Source of the DNA: Marinilabiliales bacterium
GTDB taxonomy: Bacteria; Bacteroidota; Bacteroidia; Bacteroidales; F082
Assembly (NCBI GenBank): GCA_002869315.1
Contig: PKTD01000002.1
Location: forward strand, 1-53,551
DNA length: 53,551 bases
Direction: 5' to 3'
Shown: positions 16,987 to 25,053 of the stretch, piece by piece
How positions within the stretch are numbered: the stretch's first letter is position 1
Layout of the letters: each line of letters opens with the position of its first letter
Translations under genes and position numbers: made by a program
Notes under the pieces: generated by a model
What the model saw: the letters and a program-made list of their open reading frames with translations, nothing else
Database searches by the model: none
Told to the model about the DNA's origin: nothing

Positions 16987-17006
16987 CCGTCTGTTGACGG
17001 ATTTTT
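16987..17006 (+). terminator. Weak hairpin plus T-run between the 73-aa ORF and hyaA
   Basis: CCGTC, loop TGTT, GACGG, then ATTTTT. The 5-bp GC-rich stem with a short T-run could be a weak terminator or attenuator, or a processing/stability element that sets hyaA levels relative to the first ORF. Confidence 0.4.
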
Positions 17007-17018
17007 AAAATAAATATT

Positions 17019-18119
17019 ATGGGCAAAAGACGTAAAACGTATTTAGAGGCTGCCATGGATAAGGGTTATTCTCGCCGCGACTTCATGAAGTTGGGAGCGA
17101 TGATGACTGCATTTATGGGGCTTGAATCGAGTATGGTAGCAAAGGTTACCAAGGCCATGGAGAAGGCCCCCAGAATTCCAATAATTTGGTTACATGGGCA
17201 GGAATGTACATGTTGTAGCGAGTCATTTATAAGGTCTTCGCATCCACTTGTTGCCGATATTTTATTGGATTTGGTATCACTTGATTATACTGAAACATTG
17301 ATGGCACCTTCCGGGTATCAGGCAGAAAAATCACTTCATGATACCATGAAAAATTATCATGGAAATTATCTTCTTACTGTTGAAGGAAGTATTCCTACTA
17401 AAGAACAAGGAGTTTACTGTTGTATAGGCGGAAAAACTTTTGAAAATATTGTTCAAGAGGCTGCTGATGGGGCAAAAGCTGTTATTGCCTGGGGTAGTTG
17501 CGCTTCAAATGGCTGTGTGCAATCAGCCAATCCTAATCCAACCGGAGCCACCCCAATACATGAAATAATTAAAGGAAAACCTATAATTAACGTACCCGGA
17601 TGTCCACCAATTGCTGAGGTAATGGCTGGGGTTGTGGTACATTTGTTAACCTTCGACAGAATACCTGAACTAGACAGGCTTCGCAGGCCTAAAGCATTTT
17701 ATTCAAGAAGAGTTCACGATACATGTTACCGTCGTCCTAATTTTGATGCCGGATTATTTGTGGAATCATTCGACGATGAAAATGCCAAAAAAGGATATTG
17801 TCTTTATAAAATGGGATGTAAAGGTCCTGTTACTTATAATGCCTGTGGTGTAATTAAGTGGAATAACGGAGTTAGTTTCCCTATTCAATCTGGTCACCCT
17901 TGTATTGGTTGTAGTGAGGAAAACTTCTGGGATAATGGAGGTTTTTACAAACGACTACCAAACTTCCCTGGATTTGGAATTGAGTCCAATGCCGATAAAG
18001 TAGGCTTAGGATTAGGAATTGCCACCGGGGTTGGAGTTGCTGCTCATGCTGTTGTAACAAACATACGAAAACGCAAATTAATAGCAGATGGCGAGTGTGA
18101 ACAAAAAGATGTTGAATAG
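17019..18119 (+). CDS. hyaA: [NiFe] hydrogenase small subunit, oxygen-tolerant type (group 1d-like)
   Basis: 366 aa electron-transfer subunit of a membrane-bound uptake hydrogenase. A Tat signal (SRRDFMK, residues 18-24) shows export of the folded complex. The proximal cluster ligands are Cys 63, 66, 161 and 195, and the two extra cysteines of oxygen-tolerant enzymes are present at 65 (ECTCCSES) and 166 (SCASNGCVQ), so a [4Fe-3S] cluster is expected. Distal cluster: His 233, Cys 236, 261, 267; medial [3Fe-4S]: Cys 276, 295, 298. A C-terminal hydrophobic helix (about 328-347) followed by RKRK anchors it to the membrane. Length is normal for group 1d. hyaB follows after 21 bp. Confidence 0.97.
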   Translation: MGKRRKTYLEAAMDKGYSRRDFMKLGAMMTAFMGLESSMVAKVTKAMEKAPRIPIIWLHGQECTCCSESFIRSSHPLVADILLDLVSLDYTETLMAPSGYQAEKSLHDTMKNYHGNYLLTVEGSIPTKEQGVYCCIGGKTFENIVQEAADGAKAVIAWGSCASNGCVQSANPNPTGATPIHEIIKGKPIINVPGCPPIAEVMAGVVVHLLTFDRIPELDRLRRPKAFYSRRVHDTCYRRPNFDAGLFVESFDDENAKKGYCLYKMGCKGPVTYNACGVIKWNNGVSFPIQSGHPCIGCSEENFWDNGGFYKRLPNFPGFGIESNADKVGLGLGIATGVGVAAHAVVTNIRKRKLIADGECEQKDVE

Positions 18120-18125
18120 TATAAG

Positions 18126-18133
18126 AAAGGAGG
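18126..18133 (+). promoter_or_regulatory. Near-perfect Shine-Dalgarno site for hyaB
   Basis: AAAGGAGG ends 7 nt before the hyaB ATG. Strong SD sites are uncommon in Bacteroidota, so this stands out against the other genes in the window and may ensure high or balanced hyaB translation. Confidence 0.8.
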
Positions 18134-18140
18134 ATATATT

Positions 18141-19859
18141 ATGAGTCAAAGAATAGTAGTTGATCCTATTACAAGGATAGAAGGCCATCTGAGGGTGGAG
18201 ATAGAAGTAAAAGACGGTAAAATAGTAGATGCATATAGTTCGGGAACCATGGTTAGGGGTATGGAACTAATTTTAAAAGGTCGAGACCCCAGAGATGCAT
18301 GGGCATTTACAGAAAGAGTTTGTGGCGTATGTACAACAGTTCATGCACTAGCTTCAGTTAGAAGTGTAGAAAATGCTCTTGGAATTGTTGTTCCACCCAA
18401 TGCCGATCTCGTTAGAAACCTGATGTTTTGCTCACAAATGATGCAGGATCATGTGGTGCATTTCTACCATTTACATGCTCTCGATTGGGTTGATGTGGTT
18501 TCTTGTTTAAGTGCAGATCCTGCCCAAACATCAGCATTGGCACAGAGTATTTCAAACTGGCCAAAAAGTTCAGTTGGTTATTTTAAAGATGTACAAAAGA
18601 GAATAAAGAAGTTTGTTGATAGCGGACAATTGGGAATTTTTGCAAATGGCTATTGGGGTCATAAAGCATATAAATTACCTGCTGAGGCAAACCTTATGGC
18701 TGTTGCACATTATTTGGAAGCTCTAGAATGGCAAAAAGAAATTGTTAAGGTCCATACAATTTTTGGTGGTAAAAATCCACATCCAAATTATTTGGTTGGT
18801 GGAGTTCCTTTATCAGTGAACCTAAATGAATCAAATGCATTAAATGCAGAACGACTGGCTTATGTAAAACAATTGCTCGACGATGCCAAAACATTTATTG
18901 ACCAGGTTTATATTCCTGATTTAATGGCTATTGCATCTTTCTACAAAGATTGGGGTGCCATTGGAGGAGGATTGGAAAATTACCTTTCTTATGGCGATCT
19001 TCCAACAAATGGATATAATGATGTTTCCAGTTTTAAGTTCCCAAGAGGAATTATCATGGGTCGCGACATTAGTAAAATTCATGAAGTTGATGGCACAGAT
19101 CCTGATCAAATTAAGGAGTTTATTGCTCATTCATATTATGACTATGATAGTGGTGATAAGAGTGGAAAGCATCCTTGGGATGGTCAGACGAAACTGAATT
19201 ATAGTGGACCTAAGCCTCCTTACGATCAACTAAATGTCGATGGTAAGTATAGTTGGCTTAAAACACCAAGATGGAAAGGTCATGCTATGGAAGTAGGTCC
19301 TTTATCAAGGATGCTTGTTGGATATGCTTCAGGAAGAGAAGACTATAAAGAAGTGGTTGAAAGCGCATTATCACAGTTAAACGTGCCTGTTGGGGCTTTG
19401 TTCTCCACACTTGGAAGAACTGCCGCAAGAGGTCTGGAAACTAAGCTTGTTGCAAATTGGGCACAGGAGTTTTTCGATTCACTAATTTCTAACATTAAAA
19501 ATGGAGACTCACGTATGCACAGTGAATATATGTGGGATCCAAAAGACTGGCCAGCTGAAGCCAAAGGTGTTGGAATGACAGAAGCTCCAAGAGGTGCTCT
19601 TGCCCATTGGTCGGTTATAAAAGATAAGAAGTTAGATAACTATCAATTAGTAGTTCCAAGTACATGGAATGCATCTCCAAGAGATGAAAGAGGACAAAGG
19701 TCTGCTTATGAAGCTTCCTTAATAGGAACTCCGGTTGCTGATCCTGAAAGTCCTCTGGAATTACTACGTACTATACATTCATTTGACCCATGCATAGCAT
19801 GTGCTGTGCATGTTTACGATGAGAAAGGAAGTTATGTTCATCAAATTCAAACTTTTTAG
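18141..19859 (+). CDS. hyaB: [NiFe] hydrogenase large (catalytic) subunit
   Basis: 572 aa. It carries the Ni-Fe(CN)2CO site that splits H2. The N-terminal motif ERVCGVCTTVH gives Cys 61 and 64 and the C-terminal motif DPCIACAVH gives Cys 551 and 554, the four metal-binding cysteines. Fifteen residues follow His 557 (VYDEKGSYVHQIQTF); this tail should be removed by the HyaD protease after nickel insertion. VDPITRIEGHLRVE at the start is standard. No own signal peptide, so it is co-exported with HyaA through Tat. It sits 21 bp after hyaA and 2 bp before hyaC in one operon. Confidence 0.98.
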   Translation: MSQRIVVDPITRIEGHLRVEIEVKDGKIVDAYSSGTMVRGMELILKGRDPRDAWAFTERVCGVCTTVHALASVRSVENALGIVVPPNADLVRNLMFCSQMMQDHVVHFYHLHALDWVDVVSCLSADPAQTSALAQSISNWPKSSVGYFKDVQKRIKKFVDSGQLGIFANGYWGHKAYKLPAEANLMAVAHYLEALEWQKEIVKVHTIFGGKNPHPNYLVGGVPLSVNLNESNALNAERLAYVKQLLDDAKTFIDQVYIPDLMAIASFYKDWGAIGGGLENYLSYGDLPTNGYNDVSSFKFPRGIIMGRDISKIHEVDGTDPDQIKEFIAHSYYDYDSGDKSGKHPWDGQTKLNYSGPKPPYDQLNVDGKYSWLKTPRWKGHAMEVGPLSRMLVGYASGREDYKEVVESALSQLNVPVGALFSTLGRTAARGLETKLVANWAQEFFDSLISNIKNGDSRMHSEYMWDPKDWPAEAKGVGMTEAPRGALAHWSVIKDKKLDNYQLVVPSTWNASPRDERGQRSAYEASLIGTPVADPESPLELLRTIHSFDPCIACAVHVYDEKGSYVHQIQTF

Positions 19860-19861
19860 TC

Positions 19862-20569
19862 ATGAACAGATATGCAAGAATTGAAAAATCGTTAATGCAC
19901 CCAAAATACGTTTGGGAGTTACCTGTTAGGTTTTACCACTGGATTAATGCTTTAGTGGTAGTTATACTTGGAGTAACGGGATATATTATCGGAAATCCAC
20001 CAGGAATAACAACTGCCACCGAGGCCTCTTTTGGATACTGGTTTGGAACCGTTAGGTTTATTCATTTTGTGGCTGCATATGTATTCTTCTTCAACTTTGT
20101 TTTCCGTCTTTATTGGGGTTTTGTTGGAAATAAATTTGCCAAATGGAAAAATTTTATTCCTTATACAAAAGCTCATTGGGTAGATATGTGGGAAGTAATA
20201 AAAGTTGATATTTTTCAGGTAAAGTGCGACAAGAATCCAAACTTAGGTCATAATGCACTGGCTAGTTTTACCTACTTTCTGACGTTCATAGTATTTATAT
20301 TACAAACTGTAACAGGATTTGGAATCTATGCCGCCATGAGCCCTAGTTGGTTTCCGCAGTTATTTGCCTGGATCCCTTCTGTGTTTGGTGGTGACATTGC
20401 TACCCGTCAGTTACATCATATTTTAATGTGGTTTTTTGCTCTTTTTGCAATAGTTCATGTATATCTGGTTTTCTACCATGATTATATCGAGAAGAATGGA
20501 GTAACCTCTTCTATGATAGGTGGATGGAAATTCCAGGATAAGGATAAGGTGGAGAGAGAAAAAGATTAG
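19862..20569 (+). CDS. hyaC: Hydrogenase b-type cytochrome subunit
   Basis: 235 aa membrane dihaem cytochrome b that passes electrons from HyaAB to the quinone pool. Four membrane segments are seen (about 28-45, 65-85, 135-155, 185-205). Candidate haem ligands are His 26 (RFYHWINAL), His 68 (FIHFVAAY), His 185 or 186 (LHHILMW) and His 199 (IVHVYLVFYH). The motif set matches HyaC/HupC. It starts 2 bp after hyaB ends and is followed by an intrinsic terminator, which probably closes the structural operon. Confidence 0.95.
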   Translation: MNRYARIEKSLMHPKYVWELPVRFYHWINALVVVILGVTGYIIGNPPGITTATEASFGYWFGTVRFIHFVAAYVFFFNFVFRLYWGFVGNKFAKWKNFIPYTKAHWVDMWEVIKVDIFQVKCDKNPNLGHNALASFTYFLTFIVFILQTVTGFGIYAAMSPSWFPQLFAWIPSVFGGDIATRQLHHILMWFFALFAIVHVYLVFYHDYIEKNGVTSSMIGGWKFQDKDKVEREKD

Positions 20570-20592
20570 ATTGGAAAATTCTTATTAAAATG

Positions 20593-20629
20593 AAAATGCT
20601 TAAATCAATATTTTGGTTTGAGCATTTTT
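20593..20629 (+). terminator. Intrinsic terminator after hyaC
   Basis: AAAATGCTTAAATC, an 8-nt loop, then GGTTTGAGCATTTTT. The 14-bp stem needs two G-U pairs and ends in a T-run. It separates hyaC from hyaD, implying that the protease gene gets only readthrough or has its own promoter. Confidence 0.75.
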
Positions 20630-20657
20630 CTTTTGTGTATTTTATTAAATTTACGAA

Positions 20658-21134
20658 ATGACAATAAACAGTAAAGATGACAAAATCCTGATAATGGGCC
20701 TGGGTAATGTTTTACTCAATGATGAGGGAATAGGTGTGCAGGTGGTGAGAGAAATGGAGAACTTAAAACTTCCTGATAATGTTGACCTTTTGGATGGAGG
20801 GACTGGAGGATTTGTCTTACTATCATTATTTCAGGACTATAATATAATAATTATTATCGATGCCACCCTGGGAGATGAAGAAATAGGTAATATTAAGGTA
20901 TTGGAGCCCAAATTTTCAAGCGATTTTCCAAAATCATTGAGCACTCATGAGTTGGGAATGAAAGATATGATAGAATCGGCTATGCTCCTGGAAAAAGTAC
21001 CAAAACTTTATTTGGTAGCTGTAAATATAAATCCACAACAGGATATGGACATGAAGGTTAGTCCCCTAATGATGAAAAAAGTTCCGGAAATTGTTGATAT
21101 TGTTCTTAAAATACTTGAAAAAGTAAACAAATGA
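20658..21134 (+). CDS. hyaD: Hydrogenase maturation endopeptidase
   Basis: 158 aa of the HybD/HyaD/HupD protease family, which removes the C-terminal tail of the large subunit once nickel is in place. The opening ILIMGLGNVLLNDEGIGVQV is diagnostic. The expected nickel-sensing residues are visible at Glu 23, Asp 68 (IIIDAT) and His 97 (STHELG). It lies 88 bp after hyaC, beyond a terminator. Its stop codon directly abuts the stop of the convergent lipid kinase gene, with no base between. Confidence 0.95.
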   Translation: MTINSKDDKILIMGLGNVLLNDEGIGVQVVREMENLKLPDNVDLLDGGTGGFVLLSLFQDYNIIIIIDATLGDEEIGNIKVLEPKFSSDFPKSLSTHELGMKDMIESAMLLEKVPKLYLVAVNINPQQDMDMKVSPLMMKKVPEIVDIVLKILEKVNK

Positions 21135-22100
21135 TTATAAACTATTTAAAAATTTCTTACGGACAATAAGTTTAACTGATTTAGGAACTATTTCAAAATA
21201 TAGTGGCGAATGCCCTAGTGACTCCCCATCTGTTTCCAGAAATAATGCATTATTAGGAATAGATTCAATAATAAAATTCTTTCCTCTATAGGTTTCCACT
21301 TCTTTCATATTAATAAACGAACCATCATAGAGATTCTTAATGTTTCTGATGACTCTGAGTTTTGATGTTTTTCTTACCAGAGTAACATCGAATAAGCCAT
21401 CATCGGAAACTGCAAATGGTAACTGCATCATTCCTCCGCCATTATATTTGCAAATTCCTATGCTGATTGTAAATACCTTACCATCGAAAACTTGTTTACC
21501 ATCGGCTGTAATGCGCAGTTTGGTATAGGAATACTGAAATAAACTTTGAAGCAGATTAATAAGATAAATTAATACACCTCCCCTTCCTTTTTCCTTGGAA
21601 ATATTAGTTTTTTTAGCAACTAAAGCATCATATCCCATACCTGCAATATTCACAAAATAGCGGTCTTCCTTTTCTGTAGTATGCTCATAGTTAACTTTTC
21701 CTACATCCTGTATAAATGTCTTGCCTTTTGTAATGGCTTTAATCATCTTTTTATAGGATTTATTCATGCCATAATAACGTCCCCAGTCATTTCCGGTTCC
21801 TACAGTTATTAATCCAAGAGTAATTTCTGTTGTTGGATAACGTTCTTGTCGGAATAAACCGTTAACAACTTCATTCATAGTGCCATCACCACCGACAATA
21901 ATTATGTTTTTATAGCCTTTTTCAGTGATATAGTTTTTGGTAATTTCTATGGCATGATATGTTCTTTCAGTAAAAACATATTCAAGTTTTAGGCTAGAGT
22001 CTTCCAATAAACTTTTTATTTCAGGCCAGTCTTTTTCACAACGCTTACTTCCTGAATGCAGGTTTACAATCACTAGCCAATCATTGTTTTCAGACTTCAT
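21135..22100 (-). CDS. Diacylglycerol/lipid kinase family protein (YegS/DagK-like)
   Basis: 321 aa cytoplasmic lipid kinase of the DAGK catalytic superfamily. The nucleotide-binding signature GGDGTMNEVVNGL lies near residues 74-86 and VGTGNDWGRYYG near 108-120. LHSGSKR near the N-terminus corresponds to the N-P-x-SG region. Likely substrates are diacylglycerol or related lipids; specificity cannot be read. The gene is 11 bp downstream of the glycosyltransferase gene on the same strand, so the two are probably co-transcribed and may act in lipid or lipid A modification (inference). Confidence 0.92.
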   Translation of the reverse strand: MKSENNDWLVIVNLHSGSKRCEKDWPEIKSLLEDSSLKLEYVFTERTYHAIEITKNYITEKGYKNIIIVGGDGTMNEVVNGLFRQERYPTTEITLGLITVGTGNDWGRYYGMNKSYKKMIKAITKGKTFIQDVGKVNYEHTTEKEDRYFVNIAGMGYDALVAKKTNISKEKGRGGVLIYLINLLQSLFQYSYTKLRITADGKQVFDGKVFTISIGICKYNGGGMMQLPFAVSDDGLFDVTLVRKTSKLRVIRNIKNLYDGSFINMKEVETYRGKNFIIESIPNNALFLETDGESLGHSPLYFEIVPKSVKLIVRKKFLNSL

Positions 22101-22111
22101 AATGCAATATA

Positions 22112-22888
22112 CTAATTTTCCATTAAGTCAGGATTTTTAGAATATAAATCATGCAGGTATTTATATTTCAAATAGGTTGACTGAGCATTATTATAGCATA
22201 CCTTAATACCAGTTTTACCGTGAAGAATCCCTCTATTGAAAAAATAATCTCTTATAAATCTTAAAAAGGGGTTAAATACAACTTTTAATATAGGGGCTTT
22301 TTTTCCTTTATGGAAATAAGCTTCAGCACTTAGTTTGGCGAATCTTTTAGTTTGGGTTTTTAGTTCTTTAAAACTATAAAAAGAATGATGCAGTATATTA
22401 CCTTTAAGTTTATAAACCCCATTATTATTTAAGATAACAAACTCATCATGAGGATTTAAACCCTCCCATTTCCCTTTTGTTTTATCGAACAATCTGATTT
22501 TCGTATCAGGATACCAGCCGCTATGGTTTATCCATTTATTTCCAATACGTGTTAGCCGGTTCATACTATATGCCGAAAAATTAATACCCTCACTTTTTAA
22601 ATTGAGAATTGATTTTTTGAGTTCATCCGAAAGTTCTTCATCAGCATCCAGTGACAAGACAATGTTATTTGAAGACTGACTAAGAGCGTAGTTTTTTTGA
22701 TCTATATATGAATGAAATTCATGTTTATCAATTTTAGCTCCATAACTTTTACATATTTCAATGGTTTTATCGGTAGAAAATGAATCTACCACAACAATCT
22801 CATCGGCTATTTCTTTAACCGATTCTAAACAACGGGAAATGATTCTTTCCTCGTTTAGAGTAATTATTACGACTGAAATTTTATCCAT
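22112..22888 (-). CDS. Family 2 glycosyltransferase (WaaE/KdtX-like)
   Basis: 258 aa GT-A fold transferase. It opens KISVVIITLNEERIISRCLES, and EIVVVDSFSTDKT and VLSLDADEELS (the DxD motif) are typical of the LPS-core WaaE/KdtX branch of family 2. The centre has GKWEGLNPHDEFV and LLHHSFYS-type segments common in that branch. No membrane segments. It is probably involved in lipopolysaccharide core or surface glycan assembly. First gene of a pair with the lipid kinase. Confidence 0.9.
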   Translation of the reverse strand: MDKISVVIITLNEERIISRCLESVKEIADEIVVVDSFSTDKTIEICKSYGAKIDKHEFHSYIDQKNYALSQSSNNIVLSLDADEELSDELKKSILNLKSEGINFSAYSMNRLTRIGNKWINHSGWYPDTKIRLFDKTKGKWEGLNPHDEFVILNNNGVYKLKGNILHHSFYSFKELKTQTKRFAKLSAEAYFHKGKKAPILKVVFNPFLRFIRDYFFNRGILHGKTGIKVCYNNAQSTYLKYKYLHDLYSKNPDLMEN

Positions 22889-22971
22889 AAAATTATTGTA
22901 AAGATAGTGAAGATGCTGAAAAAATTAATAATATTGCTAATAATATAAACACTTTCAAAAAACACAAACAC

Positions 22972-23583
22972 ATGAAAAAAATTAACCTCCTTATTATTAG
23001 CCTTTTTCTTATCGGAATAAATTCAATATTTTCACAGCAGGAATATACAGCAACAAAAGTCTTTGGTAAAGAGAACCTTGCGGTACGAGATTTAAGGTCT
23101 AGCGCACTAACAGGAAATATTGGTTGGAATGGATTGTCAGGTGTTGGTGTAAGTTTTCACGTTTACCCAACAACCAAAATTGGGGTGGAAGGAGGCTTGG
23201 GTTTGTCTTCAACCGGTTTTAAACTTGGTGTTAGAGGGAAATATTTATTCACTGATAAAAATTTTACTCCAACAGTAGGGGCAGGGTTTTTATACGGAAC
23301 AGGTAGCAGTATAGATATTACCTACGATGCTACCGCAACTCAGGGGATGTTCACATATCAGGTAAATGCCTCTCCATTTATACAAATTGTAGGCGGTTTT
23401 GAATACATGAGTAATGGTGGTTTTCTTATAGGTTTTGATGCTGGTTATGCTGCTTTACTAAATGGCACAAACTATACAATTACCAGCGGGTCTCCCAATA
23501 AGGATACGCTAACAGCCATGGACATTGCACTTGGCAGTGGTATAGTTTTGGAGGTATCTATAGGATTTGCCTTTGGCAGATAA
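22972..23583 (+). CDS. Outer-membrane beta-barrel protein, uncharacterised
   Basis: 203 aa. Signal peptide about 1-21 (KKINLLIISLFLIGINSIFSQ). The mature chain is made of alternating amphipathic strands with aromatic ends (GVSFHVYPTTKIGVEGGLGL, FTPTVGAGFLYG, FIQIVGGFEYM) and finishes with LEVSIGFAFGR, the usual barrel C-terminus. No enzymatic motif. It faces the trkH gene tail to tail, 7 bp apart, and is divergent from the glycosyltransferase gene. Role unknown. Confidence 0.8.
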   Translation: MKKINLLIISLFLIGINSIFSQQEYTATKVFGKENLAVRDLRSSALTGNIGWNGLSGVGVSFHVYPTTKIGVEGGLGLSSTGFKLGVRGKYLFTDKNFTPTVGAGFLYGTGSSIDITYDATATQGMFTYQVNASPFIQIVGGFEYMSNGGFLIGFDAGYAALLNGTNYTITSGSPNKDTLTAMDIALGSGIVLEVSIGFAFGR

Positions 23584-23590
23584 TATTTTA

Positions 23591-25051
23591 TTATTGCTTC
23601 CAAAATGCTGGGGAGAGTATAATCAGGATTGTAAATAATTCCAGTCTGCCCAACAGCATTAAAAATGAAAGTAACCATTTTGCTCCAGCTGCAAAAAAGC
23701 CATAATTTTCCACAGGGCCAACTCCTCCAATGCCTGGGCCAATATTACCAAGAGAGGCAATTGTTGCTCCTATTGAGGTTTCAAAGTCGTAACCCATAAC
23801 CGACAATGCTATGGTGCCCATTGCAAAAATCAGCACATAAATAATAAAAAATGCAAGTACATTAAAGATAATATTTTGAGAAATAGCCTTTCCGTTAAAT
23901 TTAACAGGAATAATTGCATTGGGATGCAGGGCTCTTTTTAATTCCAGCCAGGAGTTTTTAATAAGTAAAAGATGACGGACTATTTTTATACCTCCTCCTG
24001 TTGAACCTGCGCTTCCCCCTAAAAACATTAGAGCAAAAATCAGCATCCATAAATATCCGGGCCATATTATATAGTCAGTAGATACAAATCCTGTTGTTGT
24101 GATAATTGATACCACAGTAAACAAGGCATCACGAAATGCTTTTTCTATCCCCTCATTCATGAAGAATATTAAACCTATTGTAATTATTAGGCTTATAACC
24201 ACTATTACAGAAATATATGCTTTGAACTCTTCATTTGCCCATATTTTTGTAAACCTTCGGTGAAGGGCTAGATAATGCAGTGTAAAGTTAATCCCTGCCA
24301 GTAGCATAAAAATGATTATGATATATTGAGAATAGGCAGAAAAGCCCGCAATACTATCATTTTTGGTTGAAAAGCCTCCTGTGGCCATGGTAGCAAAGGC
24401 ATGACAAATGGAATCAAATAAATTCATCTCACCAGCCCAAAGTAAAAGCACTTCGGCTATTGTAAATATCACATAAATACCCCATAAACGTTTTGCTGTT
24501 GCAGTAATTCTTGGATGAAGTCTGTCGGGAGTGATACCTGGCATTTCTGCAACCAATAACTGCATACCTCCTATTCCCAAAAAGGGAAGTATAGCTACTG
24601 TAAGTACAATAATTCCCATTCCACCAATCCAGTGAGTCATTGCCCGCCAGTACAAAATGCTTTTGGGGAGAATTTCAATATCACTTAATATGGATGCTCC
24701 AGTTGTTGTAAATCCAGAAATAGTTTCGAAAAATGCGTCTGTAAAAGATGGTATTGCTCCACTGAATAAATATGGTAATGCACCAAAAAGAGACATGAGA
24801 ATCCAGCTTAATCCAACAATCAGGTATCCTTCTCTTTTGCCAATTCCTTTTTTAGTAGTGCGACCAAAGATATACCAAGAAATAATTCCTAAGCCCAAAG
24901 TAACAGCAACTGAATAAATGAAAGGCATCATTGCCTCATCAAAATACCAGGCGACGAAAATGCCAGTCGAAAGAAATAATGATTCGAATATGAGTAAAAA
25001 ACTCAACACTCTGAAAATAACTCTATATTTTATTACAGATCGGAAGGGCAT
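23591..25051 (-). CDS. trkH: Potassium uptake protein TrkH
   Basis: 486 aa integral membrane K+ translocating subunit with about ten to twelve helices in the four-fold MPM repeat pattern. Filter-region signatures include GFTTTGASIL, ATGGFSTKNDS, TTTGFVSTDY and LGNIGPGIGGVGP, one per repeat, and GGSAGSTGGGIKIVR follows the third. It lies 2 bp downstream of trkA on the same strand, forming the usual Trk operon. K+ uptake is driven by the membrane potential and gated by TrkA. Confidence 0.97.
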   Translation of the reverse strand: MPFRSVIKYRVIFRVLSFLLIFESLFLSTGIFVAWYFDEAMMPFIYSVAVTLGLGIISWYIFGRTTKKGIGKREGYLIVGLSWILMSLFGALPYLFSGAIPSFTDAFFETISGFTTTGASILSDIEILPKSILYWRAMTHWIGGMGIIVLTVAILPFLGIGGMQLLVAEMPGITPDRLHPRITATAKRLWGIYVIFTIAEVLLLWAGEMNLFDSICHAFATMATGGFSTKNDSIAGFSAYSQYIIIIFMLLAGINFTLHYLALHRRFTKIWANEEFKAYISVIVVISLIITIGLIFFMNEGIEKAFRDALFTVVSIITTTGFVSTDYIIWPGYLWMLIFALMFLGGSAGSTGGGIKIVRHLLLIKNSWLELKRALHPNAIIPVKFNGKAISQNIIFNVLAFFIIYVLIFAMGTIALSVMGYDFETSIGATIASLGNIGPGIGGVGPVENYGFFAAGAKWLLSFLMLLGRLELFTILIILSPAFWKQ

Positions 25052-25053
25052 TA

